64,000 nucleotides of DNA from positions 17,835,135 through 17,899,134 of the forward strand of contig OU452202.1 in assembly GCA_911728435.2 (NCBI GenBank). The letters run 5' to 3'. Origin of the DNA: Apoderus coryli. Lineage: Eukaryota; Arthropoda; Insecta; Coleoptera; Attelabidae. A program made the position numbers and the translations under genes. Position 1 is the stretch's first letter, and each line of letters starts with the position of its first letter. Of this stretch, positions 44,143 through 56,440 are shown piece after piece. The notes under the pieces are model-generated. The model was not told where the DNA came from and ran no database searches. It was given only the letters and a program-made list of their open reading frames with translations.

Positions 44143-44539
44143 ATAGATTTAAACAAGTTTTCAAAATTTTGACTGACCTCATGTTTTTTACTATTAAATA
44201 AAACGTTTTTTCACAAAATGTATGTATACCTACATGTTTGAATCCATATTATAATTTAAGACACTTGATAAGAATTCTTTGTAAGATTTAACACAGTAAA
44301 GTTCCGAAACATGTTTGGCTAATTCGAACATTGATTGACCATTGATGATATGCTTTTGTTTTTTACGAAGAAAATCACTGTTGATTGTTTTAGTGTAAAC
44401 ATATTTTAATATTCGAGTGATTTAGAAATGATAGAAGACTTACTACTCAAAATTGAATTACATAATTATTGTTCAATTCAAAATACCATAGAGTCCATAA
44501 TGGTAGGGGATTATAATATTTACTATTAATAAAATAACG

Positions 44540-44630
44540 TTCGAAACTCCACAAAAAATCAAGTAATCATTTATTTTCAACTAGTCATACATGTTTCGAA
44601 CAACTTATGTTCATCATCAGTGGCTTACAC
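44540..44630 (-). ncRNA. Hammerhead-like motif with GTGGAG end
   Basis: Minus strand: CTGATGA (44620-44614), stem II GAACA with TGTTC, GAAA (44597-44594), palindromic ACATGT. Stem I GCCA with TGAC has one mismatch. The TTTTTTGTGGAG end lies at 44560-44549. One of the better compact copies. Confidence 0.55.
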
Positions 44631-44945
44631 AATTTCAAAGTTCGATGAAATACATTTTTACATATATACCTAATACTATTTTTATTTAACATTAAAGTGA
44701 AAATTAGACTGAAAACAGGAAGCCACAATAAGTTGCTAATTAAAAATATTAATTTAATGGTAAACTGACCATATTGTGTGGAAGAAAAAAAACATTAATT
44801 TTAAGTATTTAACTTAACAATGAAAAAACTTTTTAGTTAAAAGTTAACTGAAAAGTGTTTTCAATGTTCTACTAAAATTAAGTTTTTTTCCACAAAAGAT
44901 GCGGTGAGTTTACTTTTTACCTACTAATTTGAATTAGCAACATAT

Positions 44946-44992
44946 TGCGGAGAGGGCCCCAAGCGGATTTTTTTTTATCGCGCCCTCTCCCA
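44946..44992. repeat. G/C-rich hairpin
   Basis: GGAGAGGGC and GCCCTCTCC pair around an oligo-T loop region. Function unknown. Confidence 0.5.
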
Positions 44993-45004
44993 TGTATTGT
45001 AATG

Positions 45005-46100
45005 GTGGGGTACGATTTTCTAATTATAAAAAAAAGCACATATTTATTTATAATATAAACTTTATTAAATCTTTATTATTAATAAATATTTAAAAATTTT
45101 ACACAAATACGTAAAAACAAAATCGAACAAAACAACACATAAAAAAAGATTTTGGGACAAATGAAATAAACATAATTTGTTTTAATTCTAATTAGGTATA
45201 CAGAATAACATGAACTCTTAAGAAAATTGCACAAAAAACGTCGATTATAATGTCTAATTTGTCTAAATTTGATACTTCTATATTTATTAAAGATAGAGCA
45301 TCGAGCCTATCTTTACTGATAGTTGATCTTAAATAGTTGATTTGCCTATGCTTTTCAAACATTATAGTTCGCCGGATATTATAAGAGTTAGAATTATTAG
45401 CTACACTTATGTGTTCTCGAGTAAATAGATTATGTCTTTTTTTTATTTTTGAGCTTGGAAAACGAGCAAGTCCGGTACCCGGGCACCCAAACGGCCGCTT
45501 GTTCCGTTTTATGGATAAACCGGCGCCGGCGCTGTTTTATAGAGTAATTATAGAGCAGTGTTAGATCTGAGGACCTAGGCGGCAATCTTCATGGTCCTGC
45601 AATACCTACTGCTCATATATTTCTCTACTAGAACGTACCGGAGCTCACTTTAACTGATACCAACATTAATGCTGAACTTATTGCAAAATTTCTTCTAAAA
45701 ATCGTGTTTCAATTTTCCGCAAAAATTCTTGATCATTCCAAATGAAACAGATAACGTTAAAACTAATTTCATCTCGAAAATTTGCTATACATTTAAGCGT
45801 CCATACATGACCTACTGAAAATTAAATTTTACTTTCATTTTTGCAAAAACGACTGAAAATAAATAGCAATAACATGGCATGCGATGAAAGGTAATAATGT
45901 TTTTTACTATATTGAGTGCTACAAGATATATAGGGTGTGTTATTTAAAAAAAATAATAAAAACTAGTTTGAAAATGATCAAAGTTACGAAGGCATTTTCT
46001 ATGAAATAATAATAACAAGATGATCTGTGCTTAAGACAGTACTGAAATATTGAATGAAAACATATTTATCCAATTTAAACTGAGCGTATGTTTTCGAAAG
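45005..46100. other. Gene-free stretch
   Basis: A G/C-rich island at 45470-45535 (CCGGTACCCGGG, CCGGCGCCGGCG) stands out but carries no recognised coding signal. Confidence 0.4.
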
Positions 46101-46314
46101 TAATTGCACAAGTGCATCAAAATTACCGATAATTTTACATGACAGCGTGTTGTCTAAAAACTGTATGAGTGCATTTTCATATTTTGGAGAAAGAGTCCGA
46201 CACCGAAGGTGGAGGAGTCTTTTAACAAAATATGAAAATGCCCGAATGTAGTTTTTCCAAGACAACACGCTCGAATTCAAAATTATCTGGATATTTTGAT
46301 GCACGAGTGTAATT
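46101..46314. mobile_element. Hairpin MITE with arms of about 88 bp
   Basis: The left arm (46101-46185) and right arm (46228-46314) are inverted copies sharing GTGCATCAAAAT, GATAATTTT, AGCGTGTTGTCT and GCATTTTCATATTTTG. The loop is about 40 bases. Open frames across it are an accident of the palindrome. Confidence 0.8.
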
Positions 46315-47349
46315 CGGGGGAATATTTCCCGAATACAAATACCTATTATTATGTTTGGTGGTCTTTGGTTCGCTTTCCATCACTTTATTTTCTATAATTC
46401 CCAATGAATCACATCCGAAACGAGACATTTTTAAAAATATTTTTGACTTTACTTGTCAAACTGATTTTATTTTTAATTATCAGTGCTCTTTCGGTTTCTA
46501 CAGTGCAGTTACCGCTGTAATCAATCGATAATTGCACTCGTCTCATAGGATGGATTTTTTACACATGAGGGAAATATGCAGCAAAACATTGTATGATTCT
46601 AAATATAGGGTATTCATCATCAACTACTTTAAAAACAACCCCGTATTTAGATGGCCGACGGATGCTTCTTTGGGAGAACCGGTATAAATATGCATTTCTT
46701 ATTTTAGATATTCGGTGAAAAACAAATCACAGCACGATAAAAGGATTTTCTTACTTTACATCTGGTGCAAAATATTTACCACCACATAGTCCTATGTAAC
46801 AGGGATATGAACCAATTTCGTATGTCTCAGTGTGACGGGATTCCTACCTGTAATCATGCAGTTACAACACACTAGGTAGGTATAACTATATTTTTCGTTT
46901 TCGCTCTCAAAACACAATGATGTTATGTATTATTATAGGTACGCTGGATGAGATAGGAAAATTCTATTCATGCAACCCCCATAGAGCATGATATCTATGC
47001 CTCGCACAACAGAGGCATTTTATGCCCGTTTGCACCACATACAGTTTAAGTAGAGAATAGTTAAGAGTCACCTAAATTTTAAGTATTCCTTAGAACGGAA
47101 TTGATTGCACCGAATCATGAGTAGGTAGCACTTAGTTAAGTATCGGGTAAATTTGTCAACATAGCAAATTTAAGGTAGCCGACAATGAAGAAGAGTTTTT
47201 TGGTCGGGCAGTAGGTAATATTTTAACTTTTAACCTCTTCAGTTTTGTTTTCATAATAATTCATAATGTAAACATTAGTTTTGATTGTGAATGTGAACGA
47301 AAATTATTAAATACTAGAGTGAAATTGTGTCCGTAAATATAATAGAAAC

Positions 47350-47499
47350 AAAATAATTTTGTGGCATAGCGGACAAAATGACTGGTTTTACCTACACAAG
47401 GGACTTTGTTTAGACTGAGGCCCTGCTAAATTACATTACCCAAAGTCCCTTCTGTAGGAAAATACAGTCATTTTGTCCGCTATACCACAAAATTATTTT
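47350..47499. mobile_element. Hairpin MITE nested in the Harbinger-like element
   Basis: AAAATAATTTTGTGGCATAG and its inverse CTATACCACAAAATTATTTT form arms of about 60 bp, including GCGGACAAAATGACTG and AAGGGACTTTG. Present only in the first half of the composite, so it inserted after, or was lost from, one copy. Confidence 0.75.
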
Positions 47500-49231
47500 C
47501 TTTTTATTATTAAATACATTTTTAATATAATACGATGGAAGTTAGTGATACATAAAGAAAGAGAAGACCTCCAAACTACACTTCCAACGAGAAAGAAGTT
47601 CCTCATCGATATTGTTGGATCATAATTGTGGCATCATTCAAATTAATAAAATTAACTTTCTGTTATTATTTTCCATTGTTAAATTTATCTATTGTTATTA
47701 TTATATATTTGAAATGTATTTATTACATGTACCTATATTGGTCTGTTTCTATTATAAGATTTAACTAGATGAGTGCTACTACTAACATATTTTGTGATTT
47801 ATATTCAAAAATAGTTTTAGGTTATTATTTACCTGGGAACATAAGTAGAGTTGTTAGCTTATTTATTCTTTTGTGGATTAATAATTAAATAAACTGTAAA
47901 CGTGAAGTTGTTATGGTTTTAATACATAGGTATATACCTCTATTATTATTTTTTAATATCGACTATTTCCTCAGTACCTCTATATATATATATAATAGGT
48001 ATGTTAAGCACAAAGACGCTTTTCGGTCTTTCCTACTAAAATATCTTCTATTGAAAGCTGTCAGCTCATCAAATTCTAGTAAAAATGCTCAATTTGGTCT
48101 AGGATAGACCGAATCGTAGTCTTCGTCAGTCGAAATCTTTGAAAAAAATTTAAATTGTCCATATCTAAAAATAATTCGGCCTTTCATAAACCCTCCTTGG
48201 AAATCCATGTTCAATTAATTCGAAAACATCAAGATCCTCGTCAAATAATTCCATATTTTTAATTTTTTAATCGCCACACACAGTAAACAACCCAATAATG
48301 AAAAATATAAAAGCAATATTGAGGTTAGAATTCCATTTAAGAAGAGATTTCTCGAGTCAACTTATGCCCGTTGGCACCACATACAGTTTAAGTAGAGAAT
48401 AGTTAAGGGTCACCTAAATTTTAAGAACGGAATTGATTGCACCGAATCATGCGTAGATAGCACTTAGTTAAGTATCGGGTAAATTTGTCAACATAGCAAA
48501 TTTAAGGTAGCCGACAATGAAGAAGAGTTTTTTGGTCGGGCAGTAGGTAAGCATACGTTAATTTCCTTTTATACCGAGCCAATGGGAACGTTCGCCCTTG
48601 GGTCGTGTTTCCGTGGGTGGCCGTCGCGGATCGGTGGCGTGCATTTCGCTTTGTTTTTGCTGTTTGAATATTTTGGCGCCATAAGCTAGTGCTCTGAATA
48701 GTATAAACAACTGAATCTGTTACTAGATAAAAAGCAAAAACAAACCCGTTTATAACAGCAATAATTTTTATTGCTACATATAAAATAATAATTTATAAGT
48801 ATAGTTGCGAATAGTTGTTATGGTTTTAATTTATTGTTGTTGATACCCTAGCTCAATAATTTATACCTCTATATAATAGTAATAGGTATGTTAAGCACAA
48901 AGACCCTTTCTAGTCTTTATCTTCTAATGAAAGCTGTCATATCTCATCAAATTCTAGTAAAAATGCTCAATTTGGTCTAGGATAGGCCGAATCGTAGGCT
49001 TCGTCAGTCGAAATCTTTGAAAAAAACTTAAATTTTCCATATCTTAAAAATAATTCGGCCTTTCATACACCCTCCTTGGAAATCCATGTTCAATTAATTC
49101 GAAAACATCAAGATCATCATCCAATAATCCCATATTTTTAATCGCCACATAATGTAAACAACCCAATAATGAAAAATATAAAAGCAATATTGAGGTTAGA
49201 ATTCCATTTAAGAAGAGAATTTTCGAGTCTT

Positions 49232-49445
49232 AACTTAAGGAACACTTAGGCAAATTTAAAGTGACGTTTTAACGTGGTGCAATAAAAAATAGATGCTAAG
49301 CGACTCTTAGAACAAATCGTGACTTAAAATATTCTTCAACACTTCACTTAAGTGACACTTAGGCAAATTTAAAGTGACGTTTTAACGCGGTGCAATAAAA
49401 AATAGATGCTAAGCGCCTCTTAGAACAAATCGTGACTTAAACGGT
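49232..49445. repeat. Two direct copies of a subterminal unit
   Basis: ACACTTAGGCAAATTTAAAG, then GTGACGTTTTAACG, GGTGCAATAAAAAATAGATG and CTCTTAGAACAAATCGTGAC occur twice about 121 bp apart near the right end of the composite. Confidence 0.8.
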
Positions 49446-49749
49446 ATGTGGTGCAAACGGGCATTAGACCTGCTGGCTGCTTCCAAAACCAACACAGAGC
49501 GATTTGTGGGGCTTTCGCTTGCAATTTACGAGATGTGATGACAGAAATAAATTTCACTTTGTAGGTATTATTCCTTATTCCACTGACAAGGTGAAGAATA
49601 ATAAAAAGTTTTTTTATGGTATATAAAATTCAACTACAGAACTAATTTTCTGAACAAAGTTTTTAAATAAACTTGAATTTTGATGATCGCTATCTTGGAA
49701 AGAGGCCTGAACAATAATAATATTCAAATAAAAGAAAACAAACAAAAAC

Positions 49750-50092
49750 CTTCAATGTCAACTCCACAAAATCTTTAATTTAAGTCTGAAAAAGGAAAAT
49801 TAAATTCAGAATTTTTAAAAATCATCTAAAAATTTTAAAAATTCGTGTTTGTTAGTTGTGTTTCGTGTAATGTTATTTAAAGTCTGATATTTTTTTGTAC
49901 ACAGATGATTTTGTAAAATTGGTAAGTTTTTTACCTTATGAACTTATGTACAAATTTGTTGCCCGTTTTACGTTTTGTTTCTCTTATGCGTTCGTTTTTA
50001 TCTTTATTGTAGGACTGATGATGGCTTATTGAGCCGAAACTAGTTTCCTTTTTCATAATTAAATTAAAGATTGTGTGGAGTTGACTTTGAAA
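49750..50092 (+). mobile_element. Compact hammerhead-bearing repeat with inverted ends
   Basis: The left end (about 49750-49800) is an inverted copy of the right end (50044-50092), sharing GTCAACTCCACA and ATCTTTAATTTAA. The hammerhead motif lies just inside the right end only. No gene. The upstream 50000 region resembles the minus strand at 29140-29230, so this and 29054 are the same subfamily. Confidence 0.6.
50011..50048 (+). ncRNA. Hammerhead-like motif, well-formed
   Basis: Stem I pairs AGGA (50011-50014) with TCCT. CTGATGA is at 50015-50021. Stem II is GGCT with AGCC around TATTG. GAAA is at 50036-50039, then palindromic ACTAGT and a T at the cleavage position. All core bases match the consensus. 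Confidence 0.7.
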
Positions 50093-50289
50093 GTTTATGT
50101 TTTATTTTCTTTTATTTGAAACTGACACTCCACTTTGATGATGGATAATTTATTTCGTAAATAATATTAACAAGTATGTGGCGACACTTAGTGGGAGCAG
50201 GTAATATGCCCTGTGAAACAATGTTCACAATCGATGGCCGGACGAAAAGTAACAACTCCATTAAATCCTATGGCCAACACTTGATATGC

Positions 50290-50416
50290 CCGAATTCCCT
50301 AGCGAGAGGCTCTATTTACGAATTGCTTGTTACATAATGTAACAAGACTTGAAGTTGTGTTGGAAATTCCATGTAACAAGCATTTCGTAAATAAAGCCTC
50401 CCGCCAGGGAATTCGG
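50290..50416. mobile_element. Hairpin MITE, 127 bp
   Basis: CCGAATTCCCTAGCGAGAGG and its near-perfect inverse form arms of about 46 bp through TTTACGAATTGCTTGTTAC. An internal CTTGTTACATAATGTAACAAG-like palindrome is shared with 697-716. Confidence 0.8.
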
Positions 50417-50689
50417 ACGTATTTACTGTTGGCACATACATGTAAATGTTGAAATTTAAATCACATTCGGAATATTACAAATAAAAACACAATTTTTGCA
50501 AGGGCTGTTATAAACGTCTAATTTTTTACGCTACCTAGAAGATCTGCTGGAATTACTCAGACCAAGCATATTATAGCAGTGCTGCAGACAAAGACAACCG
50601 ACCTGGCTTCCGTTTAAAGTAGACAACAAGTACGTAGTTACAAACATTCGTCAAAGTTGTTATTTCTGTATTTGTTTATTTGTTATAGA

Positions 50690-50789
50690 TGGTGGTCAAT
50701 CCAGTGGAAGCCGCAGCAGGCGAAGCTGAACGTCACAAAGCCAATTCATCACCTGATCTCGAAAGCGATCATGGTCGTCAGTGCTAAAT
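50690..50789 (+). CDS. Possible terminal exon
   Basis: Preceded by TATTTGTTATAG. One frame has strong purine-start codon bias and encodes VNPVEAAAGEAERHKANSSP followed by DLESDHGRQC and a stop. An upstream patch (50578-50630) with a GTACGT donor and a 59-base intron could join it only in another frame. Family unknown; could be spurious. Confidence 0.25.
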
Positions 50790-50899
50790 ATCGGCAATCT
50801 ATGAATACTGATTTAAATTTACACACGTGACATGTTTCTATTCTTTTATATTCCAAATTCTAACCGGTTTCATTTTCGTTTTTGTATCAGTTATACACT

Positions 50900-51430
50900 C
50901 TATACTTTTTCAAACTTTGCAGGCCACTTAAGAAGTACGTTTTCGGAAGGATATCAAAATACGATCCGACGTTATTTTTGCTCCCTATTCCATGTAATTT
51001 GCACGTAAAAAAATCACCTTCTCGGCCGATTTCGCCTACTTCGGGACCCGTTAGTCTTCAAAATCCCCATATTTTGGCGTTTTTTTAGTGAATCTACGTT
51101 TCGTCGACATCCATGTATCGCTAAACAGTTTCGAGAGCCGACCGCACCGTTGCGTTATTCTCCACTAAGATCAGATGCAAACCTATCTTTGGGAGATTTT
51201 CGTCACCCTTATTGTTTCGTGAAAAATAGGAAACACTGTATCTTGCGATATGCATGTGGCCTCAATTCGCGCTTGGTTATTCTTCGGTCAAAATCAGATT
51301 GTGGATTTTGTCCATCGAGATCGAGAGTGGACATTCCAAATCACGTTCATGCAAACACTCTTTTGTGGTCTTGAGTAATTCTCGTGTCGACCCGGACATA
51401 AAACTGACGAGCTATTGTTTTGGAGCCAAT
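50900..51430 (-). pseudogene. Possible pogo-like DDE fragment
   Basis: The minus strand reads RYMDVDET near 51120, then NAKIWGF, VGEIGREGDFFTCKLHGI and SYFDILPKTYF. This loosely follows the pogo DDE pattern (an MDET motif, PK-I, VG-I). Many stops. Tentative; the region could be another family. Confidence 0.3.
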
Positions 51431-51439
51431 TTTTGTTGA

Positions 51440-52845
51440 TATATGAGTACATCATTAATAGTTAGTAATATGTTTCTTTCAATACATTGTTAAGAGGCCG
51501 CGTTTTTAATTTCGGGTTATGGTGGGGATGGAAGTTATTCTTAGAATGGCAGGTGAATATATTGAAACCCTTACCCCCTATTCTGCGGAATTAAAAACGA
51601 CGCCTCGTACATCATTTTTAGATTTGTTTACTTCATTTACAATTTTCGAAAAATGTACATCTTTGATATGTATCCAGGGAAATTAAATGTGCTCTTGTCA
51701 TTATTTGATTTACCTGGCAATATATTTCGAAAATCGAAAGATTCTTAGATTGGATTATATAGGGTGCACCGGGAATGGCCCGATTTTACCTACCGCACAC
51801 CACACCATCACTCGAGGCCTGTGTAAAGGTCTTTCTTGCATTATTTGGGGATTTTCTGAACACCAAAATCTAAAGTTCTGCTTGTTTAGAAAACCATGCA
51901 AATGACAATATACGGACCCCTTAATTTTTTTAACCCGTATAATCGTTGAGTAGAACTTTTAGCGTACATTAATATTGAAAAACACGATACTGAACTTTGC
52001 GGATGTGTTGATTAAGGAAACACCACAGTGCATTAGCAATCCAAAATTTGCCCCGTGGTCTACGAGACACACATGTGTTAGCCGAAATCGAAGTGTCCAA
52101 ATCCAAGTTTCTATAAAGTTTTCTTAAGAAAAGTGATTAGGATTCTTATTCCAACCTTTACATCTAATATTTTGCAAATGTGACAAGTGTCTTTTCATAG
52201 TAGCAAAATTTGCATTATCTCGTTCTTCGTTATTACATTTTTTTTAATAAAACCATTAGAATGATGAAAATTCATAAAAAAAAAGAAAATATTTATGAAA
52301 ATGGGCGCTCAGCTAAGCGTAAACTCCTGCCTGTAATTTAAACCAGACATATAGCGCATACAATAATTTGTGAGAATTATTACATACACACTTAAACGAT
52401 GAAATTTTCTTTTTACTGTAGACTTATACCAACCATATTTACCATACCTTAGCCCAAGGCAGTATAATCTGTATTGTTATTTGTGGCAAATATGGTACAA
52501 TGTGTCAGATTTACCAGATATAAACAACATAATATAAGACAAATTCATTTGGTGTATTTAAATAAAATTTTTCGTAACATGTTACTTTTTTTTGTTAGTG
52601 CAAATATTTATCTAGTGGAAAGTTAGCATCAGATTTAGATTTACTTTTATTTCAGATTTACTTTTTTACAGTGGACCATGTCAAGCATTGGTCATGAATT
52701 ATTAAACCAGTTTTATCTCAAATTATGGATAATATTAAGATAAAAAGGGGTTTTTAAGGATTGTTTAAATATACCTACTGGTTTTACAAAAAAACATTTT
52801 ATGATGCAAAAATAGTTTATTTAGTAAAATAAATTGATAATTAAA
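51440..52845. other. Gene-free stretch
   Basis: No supported gene. Several patches have short open frames without motifs. Confidence 0.4.
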
Positions 52846-53205
52846 AACAAAATAGCAGGCTATGTATGTTAATATATCAAAGGTTATAGCGCGTAACCCA
52901 GAAAGTGTGACACATTCTCAATTCTCACTAGGCTCAAATTCTTTCTGAGGAAGAGAACTATTAGAAAAAAGAAAGAGAATAAAAAAACAGGGGATACGGG
53001 GGTCATTTCAAACAAAATAGCAGCCTATGTATGTTAATATATCAAGGGTTATATAGTGCGTAAGGTTGACACATTCTCGCACGAGGCTCAAATTATTTCT
53101 CAGGAAGAGGACTATTAAAAAAAAATAAACAAGCCAAAAAACAGGGGATACGGGGGTTGTTTCTCACTAGGCTCAAATTATTTCTCAGGAAGAGGACTAT
53201 TAGAG
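52846..53205. repeat. 165-bp tandem repeat, about 2.3 copies
   Basis: Units begin at 52846 and 53011 (AACAAAATAGCAG). A third partial copy at 53163-53204 repeats CTCACTAGGCTCAAATT and GAGGACTATTAGA. Units share ACAGGGGATACGGGGG. It directly precedes an RT fragment, so it could be LINE-associated. Confidence 0.8.
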
Positions 53206-53650
53206 ATTGTGTCATATAATGGATACATGCCATACACATATCGCTCACTTTTAGGTGTTCCTCAAGGTTCTAATCTGGGTCCATTGTTGTTCTTGTTCTT
53301 CGTAAATGATTTGGTTAACAAACTTTATTGTGGCAAGTTATTGTTCGCGGATTCTTTGAAATTGAAAATATTGATGACTGTGATGAGCTTCAAGCTGATT
53401 TGGTTCATGTGTTGGAATGGTGTCGGAAAAATAATATTGAATTAAATCCAACAAAATACACAAGTATGACATTTACAAAGAAAAAAATTCAGCATTTGCA
53501 TAGAGTAGGTAGGACAATCATATCGTCCATTGACTCTGTGGTCGATCTTGTGATAATTTTTGACCCTGGAGTTGGTTTCATGGATCAAAATTTGACTAAA
53601 GTAACGGAGGCCAAAAAAACATTGGTATCCCTTTTAAAATACGCATAAAA
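53195..53650 (+). pseudogene. LINE RT fragment, frameshifted
   Basis: Reads YRSLLGVPQGSNLGPLLFLF (RT block 4), VNDLVNKLYCGKLLFADS (block C, FADD changed to FADS), then after a frameshift ADLVHVLEWCRKNNIELNPT and VDLVIIFDPGVGF (thumb). Ends at a stop near 53646 without a tail. The altered catalytic Asp and frameshift make it dead. Confidence 0.75.
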
Positions 53651-56094
53651 CTACAGTTGAAAAAATCCAACGTGTTCCGTAAAAAAAATAACATATTCAT
53701 TTTTTTTTTCATACCAAAAAACATAAACCTGCCAATTTTGAAGTCGATAGCCTAAGGAGCACGATAATACTGGTAAAAAAAACTAAATAAAATAATAACC
53801 TTGATCACCCTGTATTTCCCAAACCATCAACAATTGGATAAGGCAAGTTTGGGTCCATCATCATTATTTGACCCGTAATATAAACACCATGTAGATTCAA
53901 CATTCTAATTCTGCTTCCACCCAGAACCAGAAATGTATTTATTGCTTTAATTCAAGTTTGTTGGCGAGCTTTTATCTCTAACCAGATCGCTATAGCTAAC
54001 AGAACACTTGCACTGAAAACACTTTCTCGTAATTTATTAATCATTGTAATTTTATTTTCTGATTATTTTATGCCTCATTTAGAAAATCTCACCTGTTAAA
54101 CAAGAGGTAATTTATGTCTGTTCATATGACTTGCAGAAAAAATATTTGTCTTTATTCCAAAAATTAGATTGGGAATAAAATAATAGCATTTGAAAAATTA
54201 CATGAGCTTTCTATTAAAAAACTAAATGACGTCTGTTGCATTTAGAATTATTAAAGGTTAGCTCTTACCCTGCTGATCTTTATTTTATTTTAAACAAAGT
54301 TTTTTCCACGCCCTTTTTGTTATTGTGACACTCTGTACCATTTTTTGCAACTACAGTGAATGAATTCTTGACGCACCATAGCATAGATATAATAATTATT
54401 ATAATTAAATTTGAAAGTTGTATAAGTGCTGGTATTGTAATATTATACGGCAATTTTCATATTTAAACATTAGAGATGTCTATCTGACAATAAACTTTAA
54501 CATTTTGTATACCATTGATACTTTTAATTAAATTGTTAACGTTATTATTATTATTATTATATTATGCTTTTGATTTATACATAACAATATAAACGTTTTT
54601 GAAAGGGTATTATACTGTCTCTTCAAACACAAAGCCGGATTTTCAACTTTTGAATTACTTTACAATAAAGATCGGCTAAAAGAACAGTTTCTGATAAAGA
54701 ATTTAATGAAGTTCTGCTACAACAATTGTTTACTATAAACATTTATACGAGGTTTTTCACAAATTACATTTCACGTACGCTATAATATGACTATCTAATA
54801 AATGTGATTTTGCAGTTAGGTTCAGTTCTATGCAGCTTTATTTGAATCGATCGCAAAGTTGCATTAATTTGTTTTGGCCGAATAGCTTTTTTTGAAATTC
54901 ACGCAAAAGATTCACTCACTCGCTACGTTGTCAGTTATCTCTGTAGAGATCAACCAATCAAATCTTTGGATTTTATGAAATTTTCGATGACGTATGTTTG
55001 TTATTGGTTTGATGTTTTAAGGTTAGAATTTTTTAAATTGTTATTAGTTTTTCGTGATTGTTTTTATTAGTCACTTATTTAATACTCCAGCAAATACAGA
55101 GCAAATAAGCCTTCTTGCACAGTTAGTGAGAGAGCAAATTTCTCTATGGAATCGTCAAACAAACTGTGGTAAGAGGCATCGAATTTATTAAATACTGTGC
55201 CACTTCAAGACCAGTCATTATTAAAATTCATATTTAAAAAATAAACAAACTGAAATAACTCAAAAAAAAACTTTAAAACTAACAAAATGGTTAAAAGATC
55301 AATCACGCGATATTCAAAAATAAAAATTTATTTGATGTGAAATGTCAAAAATAAAATAAACTGACGTCTTGTCATGCATTGCGTGTGCGAAAGTTGACTT
55401 GCGATCGGTATATCCCATGCGCAAAAGTTGCGAGTGGTGCAAATTCATATCGCTCGCAGTGCATTTCAAATAAGCCGTGCACAAATTTGTAATCACAAAT
55501 GACGTCATTTAGCTGATGATGATCATATCAATTGAAAACTGATTGAATTTAGCAGAAAAATGCATATTTACCTGACTGTAGAGGTTGAGAGAGTGCGAAC
55601 CATTATAACAAAACACCCAAGGATACAAAATACTTTAATATTGATGAAATATTTATTTTATAAACTAAAGTGATGTACGTGGAACAATATCTAGAATTAA
55701 ATCATACAACATAAACAAAAGTTCGTATTCTGATACAAACGGCCATCTTACCTAATACCAAGACATTTAATTTAATTTATTAAATTAAATTCTTAACCCA
55801 GATAAAGCTGAAATATAAAATGTTTTAAAATGTTGTGATTTTTTGTAGGAAATTAGAATTTAGATAAGTAATCACTAATAAAATATTAAGATTTTTTGTA
55901 AGTATGAGTTTTGAGGCGTACTCTTAAAGACCGGTAGCAACATAGAATAAGACACACAAGTATTTCAATAATTTATTTTTAACTGAATTTCACAAAATGA
56001 AATGTATTATACAATAGGGACTTTATTTACTTAGTATGAAACTCTTTGAAAGAAGTCTTAGGGTGTAATCCAACTTTACATTTTTCGCATCGAA
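53651..56094. other. Gene-free stretch
   Basis: (ATT)n run at 54543-54562. Nothing coding recognised. Confidence 0.45.
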
Positions 56095-56440
56095 AATTTC
56101 CTTTTACTTTCTCGCTCAGGGAAAGTATTGTGAACGCGCTCAAAAAAATTCGAGATAAAGACGGATATAACCATTTTGAAGTCCCCCGAAATGATTAAGA
56201 CCATTTCCAGTTGGAGTCTGTCTGTCTTTGTGTCTGTATGTATTCTTCCACGATAGCGCCTAAACGCTTCAACTAATTGAGCTAAATTGTGGTATATGAG
56301 TTTGGGCTAGTCCTAGGATGAACCCGTTAGTTTTTGGTTAAAATCGCTTTAGCCCTATGATAGGGGTAGACACAAACCTCGAATTTTCAAATAGCAGTAG
56401 GAGTCGAGTGATACATCATTTGAAAACATTTTTTATGTAC
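56095..56440. repeat. Dispersed repeat, longest copy
   Basis: The left half matches 15602-15690 inverted and the right half (56270-56430) matches 13785-13890 inverted. The middle has GTCTGTCTGTCTTTGTGTCT, related to 12555-12590. Three places share parts of one unit of about 350 bp. No coding. Confidence 0.65.

Larger units (their letters stand above)
43530..44345. mobile_element. Inverted hammerhead-bearing repeat pair, interrupted by a MITE
   Basis: The left arm (minus, 43530-43640) and right arm (plus, 44270-44345) share AGCCAAA-ATGTTTCGGAACTT (inverted) and AAGAATTCTTTGTAAGATT-like blocks. Both carry hammerhead-like motifs facing outward. A separate MITE (43644-44142) lies between them. 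Confidence 0.6.
47023..49463. mobile_element. PIF/Harbinger-like non-autonomous composite, 2.44 kb
   Basis: The ends are TGCCCGTTTGCACCACATAC and its perfect inverse, each flanked by TTA (47020-47022 and 49464-49466), the usual PIF/Harbinger target. The inside is a partial tandem: block A (47023-47217) and block B (about 47890-48361) recur as A' (48365-48549) and B' (about 48806-49231). A' begins with another TTA plus TIR. No transposase frame. Confidence 0.8.

Noticed and set aside
45999..46428. Overlapping minus-strand open frames as genes
   Set aside because: They run across a perfect hairpin MITE and the codons mirror the palindrome.
47232..47250. TCTTCAG on the plus strand as a minus-strand hammerhead core
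   Set aside because: No GAAA follows on the minus strand and no hairpin can form.
55512..55545. CTGATGATGATCATATCAATTGAAA as another hammerhead
   Set aside because: The possible stem II is not adjacent to GAAA and no stem I or cleavage triplet fits.
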